Assembly (NCBI GenBank): GCA_020073345.1
Contig: JAIQFI010000011.1
Span: forward strand, 1 to 64,000
DNA: 64,000 nt
Direction: 5' to 3'
From: Terriglobia bacterium
Lineage (GTDB): Bacteria; Acidobacteriota; Terriglobia; Bryobacterales; Bryobacteraceae
Part shown: piece by piece, positions 19,704 to 28,303 of the stretch
How positions within the stretch are numbered: position 1 is the first letter of the stretch
Layout of the letters: every line of letters starts with the position of its first letter
Position numbers and translations under genes: made by a program
The notes under the pieces: generated by a model
Databases searched by the model: none
Told to the model about the DNA's origin: nothing
Seen by the model: only the letters and a program-made list of their open reading frames with translations

Positions 19704-20480
19704 ATGCAGAATCGCGCGACAGCGACCATCTCCGCGATCCTGGTGGACGACGAAAAACTCGCATCCGAGGAACTGGCATACCAGCTCAAGGAGTTCCCCG
19801 ACATCGACATCATCGCCACGGCGTCCAACGGCCTGGAGGCGCTTAAGCTGATCCAGGATCTGGAGCCGGACCTGGTCTTTCTGGACGTGCAGATGCCCGG
19901 CCTGGACGGTATGGGCGTGATCCGAAAACTGCGCGAGCAGGAGATTCCCCTCCCCTATTTCGTTATGGCGACTGCCTACGACCAGTACGCTGTGGAAGCT
20001 TTCCGCTGGGAGGCGCTCGACTACGTTCTGAAACCCGTAGACAAGGAACGATTGACGGTAGCCGTAGATCGCGCGCGCAAAGCAGTAAGCGATCGAAATA
20101 AAGGCGCTCAGCCCGAGCCGGTTTCGTCCAAGCCAGCTCTGCAACGCAGCAAGCTCCTGGTGAGAAGCAACCAGCGCAATTTCATCGTCGACGCGCAGGA
20201 CGTGGTTTACGCCACCATCGACGATGGGCTGATCACGGTGGTCGCTAGCAACCTCGAGGGCCAGTCCAATTACCGTACTATCGAGGAGCTGCAATCCAAC
20301 CTCGATCCCGACACTTTCTGGCGCGTGCACCGCTCTTACCTGGTGAATATCCACCGGATCAAGGAAGTGATCCCCTGGTTCAAGTCCAGCTTCCAGCTCC
20401 GCATGGATGACAAGAAGCAGACCGAGATTCCCGTGAGTCGCGTCCAGACCAAACGGCTGCGAGCCCTGCTGAAGCTGTGA
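19704..20480 (+). CDS. LytTR-type response regulator
   Basis: 258 residues. The receiver domain has the acidic pair Asp15/Asp16, phosphoacceptor Asp61 in FLDVQMPG, Thr90 and Lys110 (LKP), so it is a complete phospho-receiver. A LytTR DNA-binding domain occupies about 150-255 with WRVHRSYLVNIHRIKEV, the family signature. No histidine kinase is adjacent, so the partner is elsewhere. It overlaps the downstream MaoC-type gene by 4 bases, an unusual regulator/enzyme pairing. Confidence 0.93.
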   Translation: MQNRATATISAILVDDEKLASEELAYQLKEFPDIDIIATASNGLEALKLIQDLEPDLVFLDVQMPGLDGMGVIRKLREQEIPLPYFVMATAYDQYAVEAFRWEALDYVLKPVDKERLTVAVDRARKAVSDRNKGAQPEPVSSKPALQRSKLLVRSNQRNFIVDAQDVVYATIDDGLITVVASNLEGQSNYRTIEELQSNLDPDTFWRVHRSYLVNIHRIKEVIPWFKSSFQLRMDDKKQTEIPVSRVQTKRLRALLKL

Positions 20481-20911
20481 GCGATCGTTATTTAGAAGAC
20501 CTTCGGGTCGGCGAAAAAACGCTGACCGGCTCGGTGACGATCCCGGAGGCGGAGATGCTCGCTTTCTCGCGCCAATTCGACCCGCAGCCGATGCACACCG
20601 ACCCGAACGTTGAGGGAGGATTAATCGCCAGCGGATGGCATACCGCTGCCCTGGTGATGCGTCTGGTCGCCGACGCCAGACCGCTGGGGAATTTACCCAT
20701 CTTGGGAATGGGTGTGGATAACCTGGCATGGCCGCAGCCGGTGCGCCCCGGCGATACCATTCAGGTCGAGACGGAAGTACTCGCGATCCGGCCTTCGAAG
20801 TCGCAGCCCACTCACGGAATCGTGAAGCTCCGATCCACCGCGCGGAATCAGCATGGCGAGGTGGTGTACGTGGTCACTCCGAATTGCTGGGTGCCGCGCC
20901 GCCCGGTCTGA
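20477..20911 (+). CDS. MaoC-like (R)-hydratase / hot-dog dehydratase
   Basis: 144 residues with a GTG start overlapping the regulator stop. The hydratase-2 motif is recognisable in FSRQFDPQPMHTDP, containing the catalytic Asp and His, followed by IASGWHTAALVMRL. Such proteins hydrate trans-2-enoyl-CoA to the (R)-3-hydroxy form or act on related thioesters. The substrate is unknown; translation coupled to a LytTR regulator suggests a small autonomous unit. Confidence 0.88.
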   Translation: MSDRYLEDLRVGEKTLTGSVTIPEAEMLAFSRQFDPQPMHTDPNVEGGLIASGWHTAALVMRLVADARPLGNLPILGMGVDNLAWPQPVRPGDTIQVETEVLAIRPSKSQPTHGIVKLRSTARNQHGEVVYVVTPNCWVPRRPV

Positions 20912-20918
20912 AGCAGCG

Positions 20919-23117
20919 TCATTTTCGGGTTGGCCCCTTGCGCTCCGGCTGATTGAACCCCAAATCCTCCAGCCGCGCCACGATGGAAGGGCTGGAGTCC
21001 AACAGGTTGGCCAGGGCTTCCTCGGCGGGCACTCCGCTTCGTTCCGGAGGCGCCACTGGACCTTCGATCTGCGCGGCCAGTTGCTCACGAAGCCCCTTGG
21101 GCAGAACGCTGTCCAGGTATTCCAGAGCCACGCCGCGCAGCTTGGCGTCGTCAGTGTGCAGCGCGCGGAATGCCAGCCGGACGGACTGCTGGGGCAGCAC
21201 CAGGCCGAGCAGCGTGGAAACATGCGTCATGACCTGAGAGGCTCTTTCGCGAAGCACTTCATCCACCAGCAGGAAGTCAGCGTCCTCGGCTCCTGCTCCT
21301 TCCGGCCCGCTAGCGGCGCGTTTTGAAAAAGCCTTCCGGCCGGCGGTCAGCTCGCTCCCGACGATTTCGAAAATCAGCGCAGGCTGAGGCCGGTATTCCG
21401 GATTTCCTTGCAGCATCTTTTCCAACCCGCGGGCGCACCGCTGGCGAATTTCGAAGCGATCGTCGCGCAATTGCCGTAACAGTCCCTGCCACGCGAGCGG
21501 ACTCTTGGAGGCCGCCAGCACGCGGGGAATGCGCCGGCGTACTTTTTCGTTTTCCGCGGGATCCGCCAGGCGGTCCGCGAGTTGTCCCGCAATTTGGTCC
21601 ACCGCCCGCGAAAGAGCATCGTGAGCGGCACGCGCGGTCTCATCGCGGCCCAGAAGTTTGATCACCTGGGGTATCAGCAACGGTTCTCGAAGGTCGATGG
21701 AATGAAGAGCGGCGCGGGCGCGCAGCGGGTCGCTGGATCGCAACTCCCCGAGAAGCCGCATCGTTACATCGGCCGGATGGGCGGGGTGAGCTTCCGGTGT
21801 TTGCTGTACTGCTCCCAAGCCGGAAATCGACGACGCCGAACGAAGCACGATAGATCGGGTGACCTCGTCTTCGACTTCTTCCGGACGAATAACAACGGTT
21901 TGCCGGGCCAGACCTTTCTCCAGCACGGAAACGTACGCCCGGTCCAGCCGGAATGCCAGCCAGGCCGCCACGCCGGACCACACCGCGACAGCGGCCAGGA
22001 TGAAGCGGACCGCGGCTTCGGGAAACACCAGGAGCAACTGAATGGCCGCGGCCGCCAAACCCTCACCGAGGCGATCCGCACCGATATCGATTACGGTCTT
22101 GACCGAGCGCCGTTCGGTCGCGGGCATGGGCGTGAAAAACAGCTCGTAACCGGAGCGGAATAGCGATCCTCGTAGTAACACCTCCAGTCCGCGGTTGATG
22201 AAGACGGCCGCCATGCCGGGCGCGAACAGAGAAACCAGACTGACTCCAGTGACTGCCACGGGAAGCACGGCCACGGTGCGCCCCGGACCGAATCGCCTCA
22301 ACCAAATCCGGCTGAGGCCGGCCTGGACTGCGAACGTCGCCAAGGAAATGGAGGTGTAAAAGATCGCAAAGAAGCGGCTGAGCCCGGCACCCTTGCCGAA
22401 TTCCGCGACGGCACGCGCACGGAACAGGTAGTCGAGACCGGCCGCGCTCATCGAGACCAGCATGACAAAGGCGGCCAGTCCGACCAGGTAAGGCGCGCCC
22501 GAGATCATTTCAGGGAAAGAGAGAACATCCTGGCTCTTTTCCGCCCCTTGGGCCGGAGCAAAACGGAACAGCGCCAGACTACCCGCGACTTGCAACACCG
22601 CCAGCAGGATCAGCAGGTCGGCGCTGGAACTCAAGGCCGCCACGCGCTCTGCCATCACACCACCGGCCAGACTCCCCAACGTCCCGAACGCCGCGATTTG
22701 GCCGAATCGGCGGCGGGCCTCGCGGGGATCGAAGCGTTCGCTGGCCAGGGCCCAAAAGCCGGAAAGCATCACCGGGCCCAGGGCCATAATGTGGATATAG
22801 ATGAAAGCCGCAACGGGGCGCGGAAAGGTCGTAAGAAGCATCCATTCCGCCCCGTGTAGCCCCGCCCCCAAAAGATACAGCGATGGAATCAGGCGGTACG
22901 GACCAAAGCGATGCACGAGCTTGGCGCTGAAGAGCGCGACTAAGATGGAACAGACTGCCGCCGCTCCGACGGCTGGAGGCAACGCGGTCGCCGGGAATTC
23001 CGCGAGGAACAGGCTGTCCCGGGTGGTCTTGGCGGCCAACTGCCAGGCCATCATCAGGCCAGACACCAGAACTGCCTGGCGGGCTGCGGAGGAGTTCGGT
23101 AGCCCCGGGATTTTCAT
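20919..23117 (-). CDS. MFS/nucleotide-transporter-like protein with soluble helical-repeat tail
   Basis: 732 residues. The first ~410 form about twelve membrane helices; segments such as AAKTTRDSLFLAEFP, FGQIAAFGTLGSLAGG and NRGLEVLLRGSLFRSGYE resemble bacterial ATP/ADP-translocase-like (Npt) and related MFS families. The remaining ~320 residues are soluble, alpha-helical, and contain HEAT-like units (LRSSDPLRARAALHSIDLRE, DDRFEIRQRCARGLEKML). Two bases separate it from the upstream Npt-like gene, so the pair is likely made together. Substrate unknown. Confidence 0.75.
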   Translation of the reverse strand: MKIPGLPNSSAARQAVLVSGLMMAWQLAAKTTRDSLFLAEFPATALPPAVGAAAVCSILVALFSAKLVHRFGPYRLIPSLYLLGAGLHGAEWMLLTTFPRPVAAFIYIHIMALGPVMLSGFWALASERFDPREARRRFGQIAAFGTLGSLAGGVMAERVAALSSSADLLILLAVLQVAGSLALFRFAPAQGAEKSQDVLSFPEMISGAPYLVGLAAFVMLVSMSAAGLDYLFRARAVAEFGKGAGLSRFFAIFYTSISLATFAVQAGLSRIWLRRFGPGRTVAVLPVAVTGVSLVSLFAPGMAAVFINRGLEVLLRGSLFRSGYELFFTPMPATERRSVKTVIDIGADRLGEGLAAAAIQLLLVFPEAAVRFILAAVAVWSGVAAWLAFRLDRAYVSVLEKGLARQTVVIRPEEVEDEVTRSIVLRSASSISGLGAVQQTPEAHPAHPADVTMRLLGELRSSDPLRARAALHSIDLREPLLIPQVIKLLGRDETARAAHDALSRAVDQIAGQLADRLADPAENEKVRRRIPRVLAASKSPLAWQGLLRQLRDDRFEIRQRCARGLEKMLQGNPEYRPQPALIFEIVGSELTAGRKAFSKRAASGPEGAGAEDADFLLVDEVLRERASQVMTHVSTLLGLVLPQQSVRLAFRALHTDDAKLRGVALEYLDSVLPKGLREQLAAQIEGPVAPPERSGVPAEEALANLLDSSPSIVARLEDLGFNQPERKGPTRK

Positions 23118-23119
23118 CG

Positions 23120-24505
23120 CTAGGTCCCGGCAGGACGAGCGACCGCATCCGCGGGGACAAGCGTGTCCTGTGAGCGCGGCGGGGTGCTGGGCTGAGTCTG
23201 CCGCCGGTGCGCGCGGGCGATCCCAAAGGCGACGGCCAGCCAGACCACCGTCAGAACCAGATTGATGACCGCGAAGCCCTTGATCCCCAGCGCGAAAGCA
23301 GATCCCACTTTCACCACGCCTGCTTCGAGCACATCTCCGGCGCGTTTGAAGAAGGTGTCGATCGCGGCTTTGGCCTTATACTTCGCTTCCCGGCTGGTGG
23401 GCAGGAACAGGGCGTGCACAGTGGTGTTCTGCACCGAGTAATCCGCGCCGTTCTCCAGGATCTTGAGCCAGCGTATCACCGGCAACACCGGCAGCCATAG
23501 CAGAAACGAATAACTTCCCATGGCCAGGGCGGGAAGGATAAACAGCGCACCGCGAACTCCCGCATACCGGAAGATGCGGGACACTGCGAACATCTGCAAC
23601 CCCAGCGCCACGCTGTTGTACCAGACCTCGTAGTGTCCGTAGAATTCCCCGATAAACTTCTGTTGCCCGAGAACGTCCGAGCCGGCCGCGCGAACCGCCT
23701 CCGCCGTCACCAGCTTGCCGAGCAGGAACTCTCCGGAATTGTTGACAATGTTCAGCAGCAGAACCAGGATTGCGATCAGCAGCAGATAGCGGTCGCGCAT
23801 CAGCAGTTCCAGCGCGCCCGTACTGGCCAAAGGAGCTTCCGCGTGTACGGCGGAGAAATGGACCGCGTCGGACGCAGCCCGGAAGTGAATCACCCGGCTG
23901 ATCAAAATGCAGATCACCAGCAGCCCCGCTGCAATCAGCATCAAAGGATAGGGCCCGGTGGCTTTCACAGCCATGGCGGCGGCTTGGGCGCCCACCAGAC
24001 TGCCCACGGAGCCGCCTACCGCGATCGCGGGAAACAGCCTCTTGCCGTGCGATTCCGAATACAGATCATTGGCGAAGGACCAGAACTGCGCGACCACAAA
24101 GACATTGAAGATCCCGACCCACACGAAGAAGACCACACCCTCGCGAACGCCCGCCACGCCGAATATGTAGAACAGCAGCAAATTGGAAATAAAAATCAGC
24201 GTGACCCAGGTGATCAGGCGGATGCGGCTCACCCTCGAAGCGAAAGCTCCATAGGCCGGGACAATGGCCAGCAAGAGCAGAGCTTGCGCCGCGGCCGAAT
24301 ACGCCTTCACCTCGGCCCCCCCTTGGGTCAGAATCAGAGGCTCCCGCACTGTCTTCAGCAGGTAGTAGCTCATCAGCAGCAGGAAGGAATTCAGTCCCAG
24401 CAGCAGGACGCCCACACCCTCGCCCGCCCGCACATCAGCCAAAAGGGACAATGCCCTTTCTGCGATGCTTTTGGGCCCGGAATCGGCCGCTGCGACGCCA
24501 GACAT
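23120..24505 (-). CDS. Npt1/Npt2-type nucleotide transporter-like membrane protein
   Basis: 461 residues with about twelve predicted membrane helices. SYYLLKTVREPLILTQGG near the N-terminus and QFWSFANDLYSESHGKRLFP are the recognisable family segments; the final cytoplasmic tail is short. The family includes ATP/ADP exchangers of intracellular bacteria, but free-living members are widespread and mostly of unknown substrate. It is upstream of and presumably co-translated with the larger transporter-like gene. Divergent from the secreted kinase-like gene with 57 bases between. Confidence 0.8.
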   Translation of the reverse strand: MSGVAAADSGPKSIAERALSLLADVRAGEGVGVLLLGLNSFLLLMSYYLLKTVREPLILTQGGAEVKAYSAAAQALLLLAIVPAYGAFASRVSRIRLITWVTLIFISNLLLFYIFGVAGVREGVVFFVWVGIFNVFVVAQFWSFANDLYSESHGKRLFPAIAVGGSVGSLVGAQAAAMAVKATGPYPLMLIAAGLLVICILISRVIHFRAASDAVHFSAVHAEAPLASTGALELLMRDRYLLLIAILVLLLNIVNNSGEFLLGKLVTAEAVRAAGSDVLGQQKFIGEFYGHYEVWYNSVALGLQMFAVSRIFRYAGVRGALFILPALAMGSYSFLLWLPVLPVIRWLKILENGADYSVQNTTVHALFLPTSREAKYKAKAAIDTFFKRAGDVLEAGVVKVGSAFALGIKGFAVINLVLTVVWLAVAFGIARAHRRQTQPSTPPRSQDTLVPADAVARPAGT

Positions 24506-24562
24506 TTGATTTAGGGGCCTATTTTACTACAACGGATGGTGATAAACTTTTGAGAACAAATT

Positions 24563-25360
24563 ATGCGAACACTTCATCGCTCTGCTCTCAGCGCGGTTCT
24601 GCTTGTAGTTCCCTTCGCCTTTCTCCACGCGGCCGACGTACTCACGCCCGAGCAAAAGGAGGATTTCCTCACCAAGGCGACAATCAAGCAGAGTAAAGAC
24701 GTGAACAAGGGAACTACGGGAACCTTGCGCGTCACCCTGACCGATGGAACGCTAACCCACGAGGCGAGCGTGCAGGCCATCGACGATTACAAACAGTCCT
24801 TCCTGAACGAAATCCAATTTAAAGATACTTACAAGGACAACATCGCCGCCTGGAAACTGGCACGGCTGCTGGGAATCGGCGACATGGTGCCTCCCTCAGT
24901 GAAGCGGACCTATCAAGGGAAGCCAGCGTCTTTCACCTGGTGGATCGACAACGTGAAGATGGACGAAACCGAGCGAAGAGCTAAGAACATCGAGGCCCCC
25001 GACAAGGACGCCTGGAACCAAGAAAACAATGTTATGCAGGTCTTTGACCAGTTGATCTACAACATGGATCGCAACCAGACCAACATGCTGATCGACCAGG
25101 GCTGGCACCTTTGGTTGATCGACCACAGCCGCTCCTTCCGTACTCACAAGACTCTAAAGGACTCGAGCGTTCTGAAAGCGATCGACCGGAACATGCTGGC
25201 CAAATTGAAAACGCTGGATGAAGCGACTCTGACCAAGGAGTTCGGCCGGGACGTATCCAAACCGGAAATTCAGGGACTGCTGGCCCGGCGCGATCTCATC
25301 GTGAAACTTTTCGAAGCCAAGGGCGAAAGTGCGCTGTTCGACCGTCCCCAAAGGAACTAG
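24563..25360 (+). CDS. Secreted protein with PI3K/HipA-like catalytic motif
   Basis: 265 residues. A Sec signal (MRTLHRSALSAVLLVVPFAF, cleavage after LHA) marks it as exported. The core reads AAWKLARLLGIGDMVPP, then YNMDRNQTNML (Asp169, Asn174) and WLIDHSRSF (Asp187). The DRxxxN ... IDxxxxF layout is the catalytic and metal-binding loop of PI3/4-kinase-like, FAM20 and HipA-type kinases. The N-terminal part has strands as expected for the small lobe, but I cannot identify the ATP-binding Lys. A secreted atypical kinase, or an inactive relative, is the best reading; the substrate is unknown. Confidence 0.6.
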   Translation: MRTLHRSALSAVLLVVPFAFLHAADVLTPEQKEDFLTKATIKQSKDVNKGTTGTLRVTLTDGTLTHEASVQAIDDYKQSFLNEIQFKDTYKDNIAAWKLARLLGIGDMVPPSVKRTYQGKPASFTWWIDNVKMDETERRAKNIEAPDKDAWNQENNVMQVFDQLIYNMDRNQTNMLIDQGWHLWLIDHSRSFRTHKTLKDSSVLKAIDRNMLAKLKTLDEATLTKEFGRDVSKPEIQGLLARRDLIVKLFEAKGESALFDRPQRN

Positions 25361-25377
25361 CGGGCAACTTAGCCCGC
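25360..25377. terminator. Short hairpin between convergent genes
   Basis: GCGGGC (25360-25365) and GCCCGC (25372-25377) pair around a six-base loop that includes the ligJ stop codon. It could terminate both converging transcripts, but there is no T-run. Confidence 0.35.
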
Positions 25378-26391
25378 GGCCTTGAGCCTCTTGGCGATCC
25401 GCGGGTATACCCGCCGGGCGTTGCCTTCAAACAGCTTGTAGCGATCGCCCTCGCTCAGCGGAAGTGCGTCCAGATACTTCTTGGTGTCGTCGTAGTATTG
25501 CCCCGTCCGCGGATCGATGCCGCGCACTGCACCCACCATCTCCGAGCCGAACAGGATATTGTCCACTGGCACGACCTTGAGCAGCAGCTCGATTCCCGGC
25601 AGGTGATACACGCACGTATCGAAGAAGACATTCTTCAACAGGTGTTCTTCGAGCGTCGGACGCTTCATATCCTGCGCCAGCCCGCGATAACGACCCCAGT
25701 GGAACGGCACCGCGCCGCCGCCGTGCGGGATGATGAACCGCAGCGTGGGGAAATCCTTGAACAGATCGCCCTGGATGAACTGCATGAACGCCGTAGTGTC
25801 TGCGTTGATGTAGTGCGCTCCGGTCGCATGGAACACGGGATTGCACGACGAGCTGACGTGAACCATCGCCGGTACGTCCAGCTCCACCATCTTTTCGTAC
25901 ACGGGATACCAGTACTTGTCGATGAGCGGCGGCGCGGTCCAGTGGCCGCCCGAAGGGTCGGGATTCAGGTTGCAGCCGATAAAGCCGAACTCGTTCACGC
26001 AGCGTTCCAGCTCGGCGATAACGTTCTGGGGGGGAACACCCGGCGATTGCGGCAACTGGCACACGCCGACAAAATTACTCGGATAGAGCGTGCAGACCCG
26101 GTGAATCAGATCATTGCAGTGCCGCGACCAATCCGCACTTGTCATAGCGGTGCCAATATGATGAGCCATGGCGGAAGCTCGCGGCGAGAAAATGGTGACA
26201 TCCGTGCCCCGCTCGCGCTGCAGTTTGAGTTGCGCGCCTTCCAGGCTCTCGCGAATCTGATCATCGCTGATATTGATTTTGCCGTCGTAGGGAGGTTGCG
26301 ACGGATCCTTCAGCGCAGCGATCTGCGCGTCGCGATAATCCTGGAGGGCCTTCGGAGCCGTCGTGTAGTGACCATGGCAATCGATAATCAT
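25369..26391 (-). CDS. ligJ: 4-Oxalomesaconate hydratase-type amidohydrolase
   Basis: 340 residues from the ATG at 26391, giving MIIDCHGHYTTAPKAL, the exact style of LigJ N-termini; a TTG at 26412 would add seven residues. The first two metal His lie in DCHGHY; further segments are FSPRASAMAHHIG, NLNPDPSGGHWTAPPLID, VHVSSSCNP, HGGGAVPFHWGR and FGSEMVGAVRGIDPRTG. In the protocatechuate 4,5-cleavage/gallate pathway LigJ hydrates 4-oxalomesaconate to 4-carboxy-4-hydroxy-2-oxoadipate. No lig dioxygenase, dehydrogenase or aldolase gene is nearby; instead it follows a deacetylase and an HMGL-type enzyme. Confidence 0.88.
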   Translation of the reverse strand: MIIDCHGHYTTAPKALQDYRDAQIAALKDPSQPPYDGKINISDDQIRESLEGAQLKLQRERGTDVTIFSPRASAMAHHIGTAMTSADWSRHCNDLIHRVCTLYPSNFVGVCQLPQSPGVPPQNVIAELERCVNEFGFIGCNLNPDPSGGHWTAPPLIDKYWYPVYEKMVELDVPAMVHVSSSCNPVFHATGAHYINADTTAFMQFIQGDLFKDFPTLRFIIPHGGGAVPFHWGRYRGLAQDMKRPTLEEHLLKNVFFDTCVYHLPGIELLLKVVPVDNILFGSEMVGAVRGIDPRTGQYYDDTKKYLDALPLSEGDRYKLFEGNARRVYPRIAKRLKAAG

Positions 26392-26405
26392 GTTAAATCG
26401 TGATC

Positions 26406-27041
26406 CTAACAAAACTCGTCGAGCGGCTGCACAACTTTTCCGTTCACGATCGGCGTGCAGTCCGGTGGAAAATCCTGGATTAGATCGTGCCCTTCGTCGC
26501 GAAGCTTCCGCAGGAAGCTCTCAAGGTGCCTCATTGCGCCATTGTCACGATCATGCAAGACCACCAGGCTCCACTCACGCGTTCTGCAATCGGCTAATGC
26601 TCGATCCATCCAGCCGTCCGGATCCCGGAAATCGCCCGGCACGACGTTCCAGAGCACGCAGGTATAACCGCCAAGCTTCATCCGATCGACAACCGCCGGA
26701 TGCAGCAGACCTCGGCCTAGCCGCCCCGCGCCCCCGTGAGGACGAAACAACCGTGGAGACTGATCCAGCCAAGAAAGGGCTTGTTCGGTGCGATCGAATT
26801 CCCCCAGCGCACTTTCACGATCCAGGTCGCCCAAACGTGCCCCATGCGACCAGGTGTGATTTCCGACCCAGTGCCCTTCCCTGCTCGCGCGGCGCGCCAG
26901 ATTCAGACCGTCGGGTGTGCTCACCTTCTGGCCCAGCACAAAGAAGGTGGATTTGATGCCATGATGCCCGAGGCAATCGAGCACCAACGGCGTGGCTTGC
27001 GGATCAGGACCGTTATCGAAGGTCAGAGTGACTTTAGCCAC
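26406..27041 (-). CDS. NodB-type polysaccharide deacetylase, cytoplasmic
   Basis: 211 residues, no signal peptide. Motif 1 reads TFDNGPD (Asp9, Asn10) where most family members have TFDDGP, so the first metal ligand is Asn. Motif 2 NHTWSH supplies His62 and His66, and RPHGGAGRLG is motif 3. The family removes N- or O-acetyl groups from glycans or, for soluble short forms, from small molecules or purine/allantoin-type amides. The ATG abuts the stop of the upstream HMGL gene. The substrate may belong to the same pathway as its neighbours. Confidence 0.78.
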   Translation of the reverse strand: MAKVTLTFDNGPDPQATPLVLDCLGHHGIKSTFFVLGQKVSTPDGLNLARRASREGHWVGNHTWSHGARLGDLDRESALGEFDRTEQALSWLDQSPRLFRPHGGAGRLGRGLLHPAVVDRMKLGGYTCVLWNVVPGDFRDPDGWMDRALADCRTREWSLVVLHDRDNGAMRHLESFLRKLRDEGHDLIQDFPPDCTPIVNGKVVQPLDEFC

Positions 27042-28262
27042 CTACCGCTTGGCGACCAACACGCTATCAACGATCTCGCGAAACTCTTCGTCGGTCAGTA
27101 GGCCGCGCTTCTCGATGCCCTTGTCCTTGACGCGTTTCAGCATCTCGCCGATGGCGTCATCGTCAGCATCGGTGATGCCGAGCTTCTCAAGATTGTAGGT
27201 GATCGAAAGCTTGCCGCTCTTCTTGCCGAGCACCACTTCGCCCTTGCGCCCCGTCAGCGCAGGATGCGTCCCGAACATCGCCAGCGGCTCTTTCACGACG
27301 AGATCCACGCCGATTCCGGATTCGCGCGTGAAGTTCCGGTCTCCCAGGATCGGCTTGTTCGCGGCGATGGGAAACCGGCTGATGCGGCTCACCAACTCGC
27401 CCAACTCGGGAAGCTTGGCCAGGTTGTACTTCGTGTCGTAGCCGTATAGTACGTGCAGCGCAACAATGAGTTCCTCGAGCGCCGCGTTTCCGGTCCGCTC
27501 GCCCAACCCGTTGGCGCAGCTATGGACGCAGTCCGCGCCCGCCTCGACGCCGGCCAGCTCGGTGGCCACCGCCATGCCGAAATCGTTGTGCGTGTGCACT
27601 TCCACGGGCAAGTTGTTGGTCAGCTTCTTCACCATGCGGACCATGAACTTCATGGCTTCGGGAAGAATGCAGCCCATGGTGTCGACCACGCCCACCGCAT
27701 CCGGCGGCGCTTCCTGCATGATCCGCGTGAGCACGTTGGATAGATCTTCCTCGCGCGCCCGAGTGGTGTCGTATGGGAAGTACACCACATGCATGCCGCG
27801 CGACTTGGCATAGTTGATCACCGGAACGCTCTTGCGCAGCACGTCTTCCCAGGTCCACTTGAACTGATACTTCAGCTTGGGATACCCGATGGGAACCTCG
27901 ATGATCACGCCGTGGCAGCCGCATTCGATCGCCTTGTCGATATCGGCGTTGATGGCGCGCGCGAAGGTGTAGATCTTCGACTTGAGTCCCAGCTTGGAGA
28001 TTTGCTTGATGGCCTGGAAGTCCTGATCGGAGACCGCCGGCATTCCGGCTTCGATCCGGTCCACGCCGATCTCGTCCAGCTTTTCGGCGATCTCGACCTT
28101 TTCGGCGATGCTCATCACCACGCCGGGCGTCTGTTCGCCGTCGCGCAGTGTCGCATCGTGGATGCTTACGCTCTTGGGAAGTTGGTAGGTGTTCCGGACT
28201 TCGGGGACGAAGTTATAGGGGCTGACCCACCACTCGTTCTCGCGAAAGTACTTGTCGTTCAT
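27042..28262 (-). CDS. HMGL-like / isopropylmalate-synthase-type carboxyltransferase
   Basis: 406 residues, TIM-barrel of the DRE family. HDATLRDGEQTPGVVM (35-50) carries the catalytic Arg and Asp with Glu, and EVHTHNDFGMAV the metal-binding His pair. Members are 2-isopropylmalate, citramalate and homocitrate synthases and HMG-CoA lyases. The protein lacks the long C-terminal LeuA allosteric domain, so it is not a classic LeuA; the reaction cannot be named from sequence. First gene of the operon with the deacetylase and ligJ. Confidence 0.85.
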   Translation of the reverse strand: MNDKYFRENEWWVSPYNFVPEVRNTYQLPKSVSIHDATLRDGEQTPGVVMSIAEKVEIAEKLDEIGVDRIEAGMPAVSDQDFQAIKQISKLGLKSKIYTFARAINADIDKAIECGCHGVIIEVPIGYPKLKYQFKWTWEDVLRKSVPVINYAKSRGMHVVYFPYDTTRAREEDLSNVLTRIMQEAPPDAVGVVDTMGCILPEAMKFMVRMVKKLTNNLPVEVHTHNDFGMAVATELAGVEAGADCVHSCANGLGERTGNAALEELIVALHVLYGYDTKYNLAKLPELGELVSRISRFPIAANKPILGDRNFTRESGIGVDLVVKEPLAMFGTHPALTGRKGEVVLGKKSGKLSITYNLEKLGITDADDDAIGEMLKRVKDKGIEKRGLLTDEEFREIVDSVLVAKR

Positions 28263-28271
28263 CAGCTAACA

Positions 28272-28277
28272 ATTATA
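28272..28277 (-). promoter_or_regulatory. Consensus -10 box for the HMGL-deacetylase-ligJ operon
   Basis: A perfect TATAAT on the minus strand ends nine bases before the ATG at 28262, without a ribosome site. A leaderless or nearly leaderless message is expected. No -35 at 17 bases is apparent. Confidence 0.5.
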
Positions 28278-28303
28278 AACCCGGGGAACGTGAAGCGATG
28301 TGT

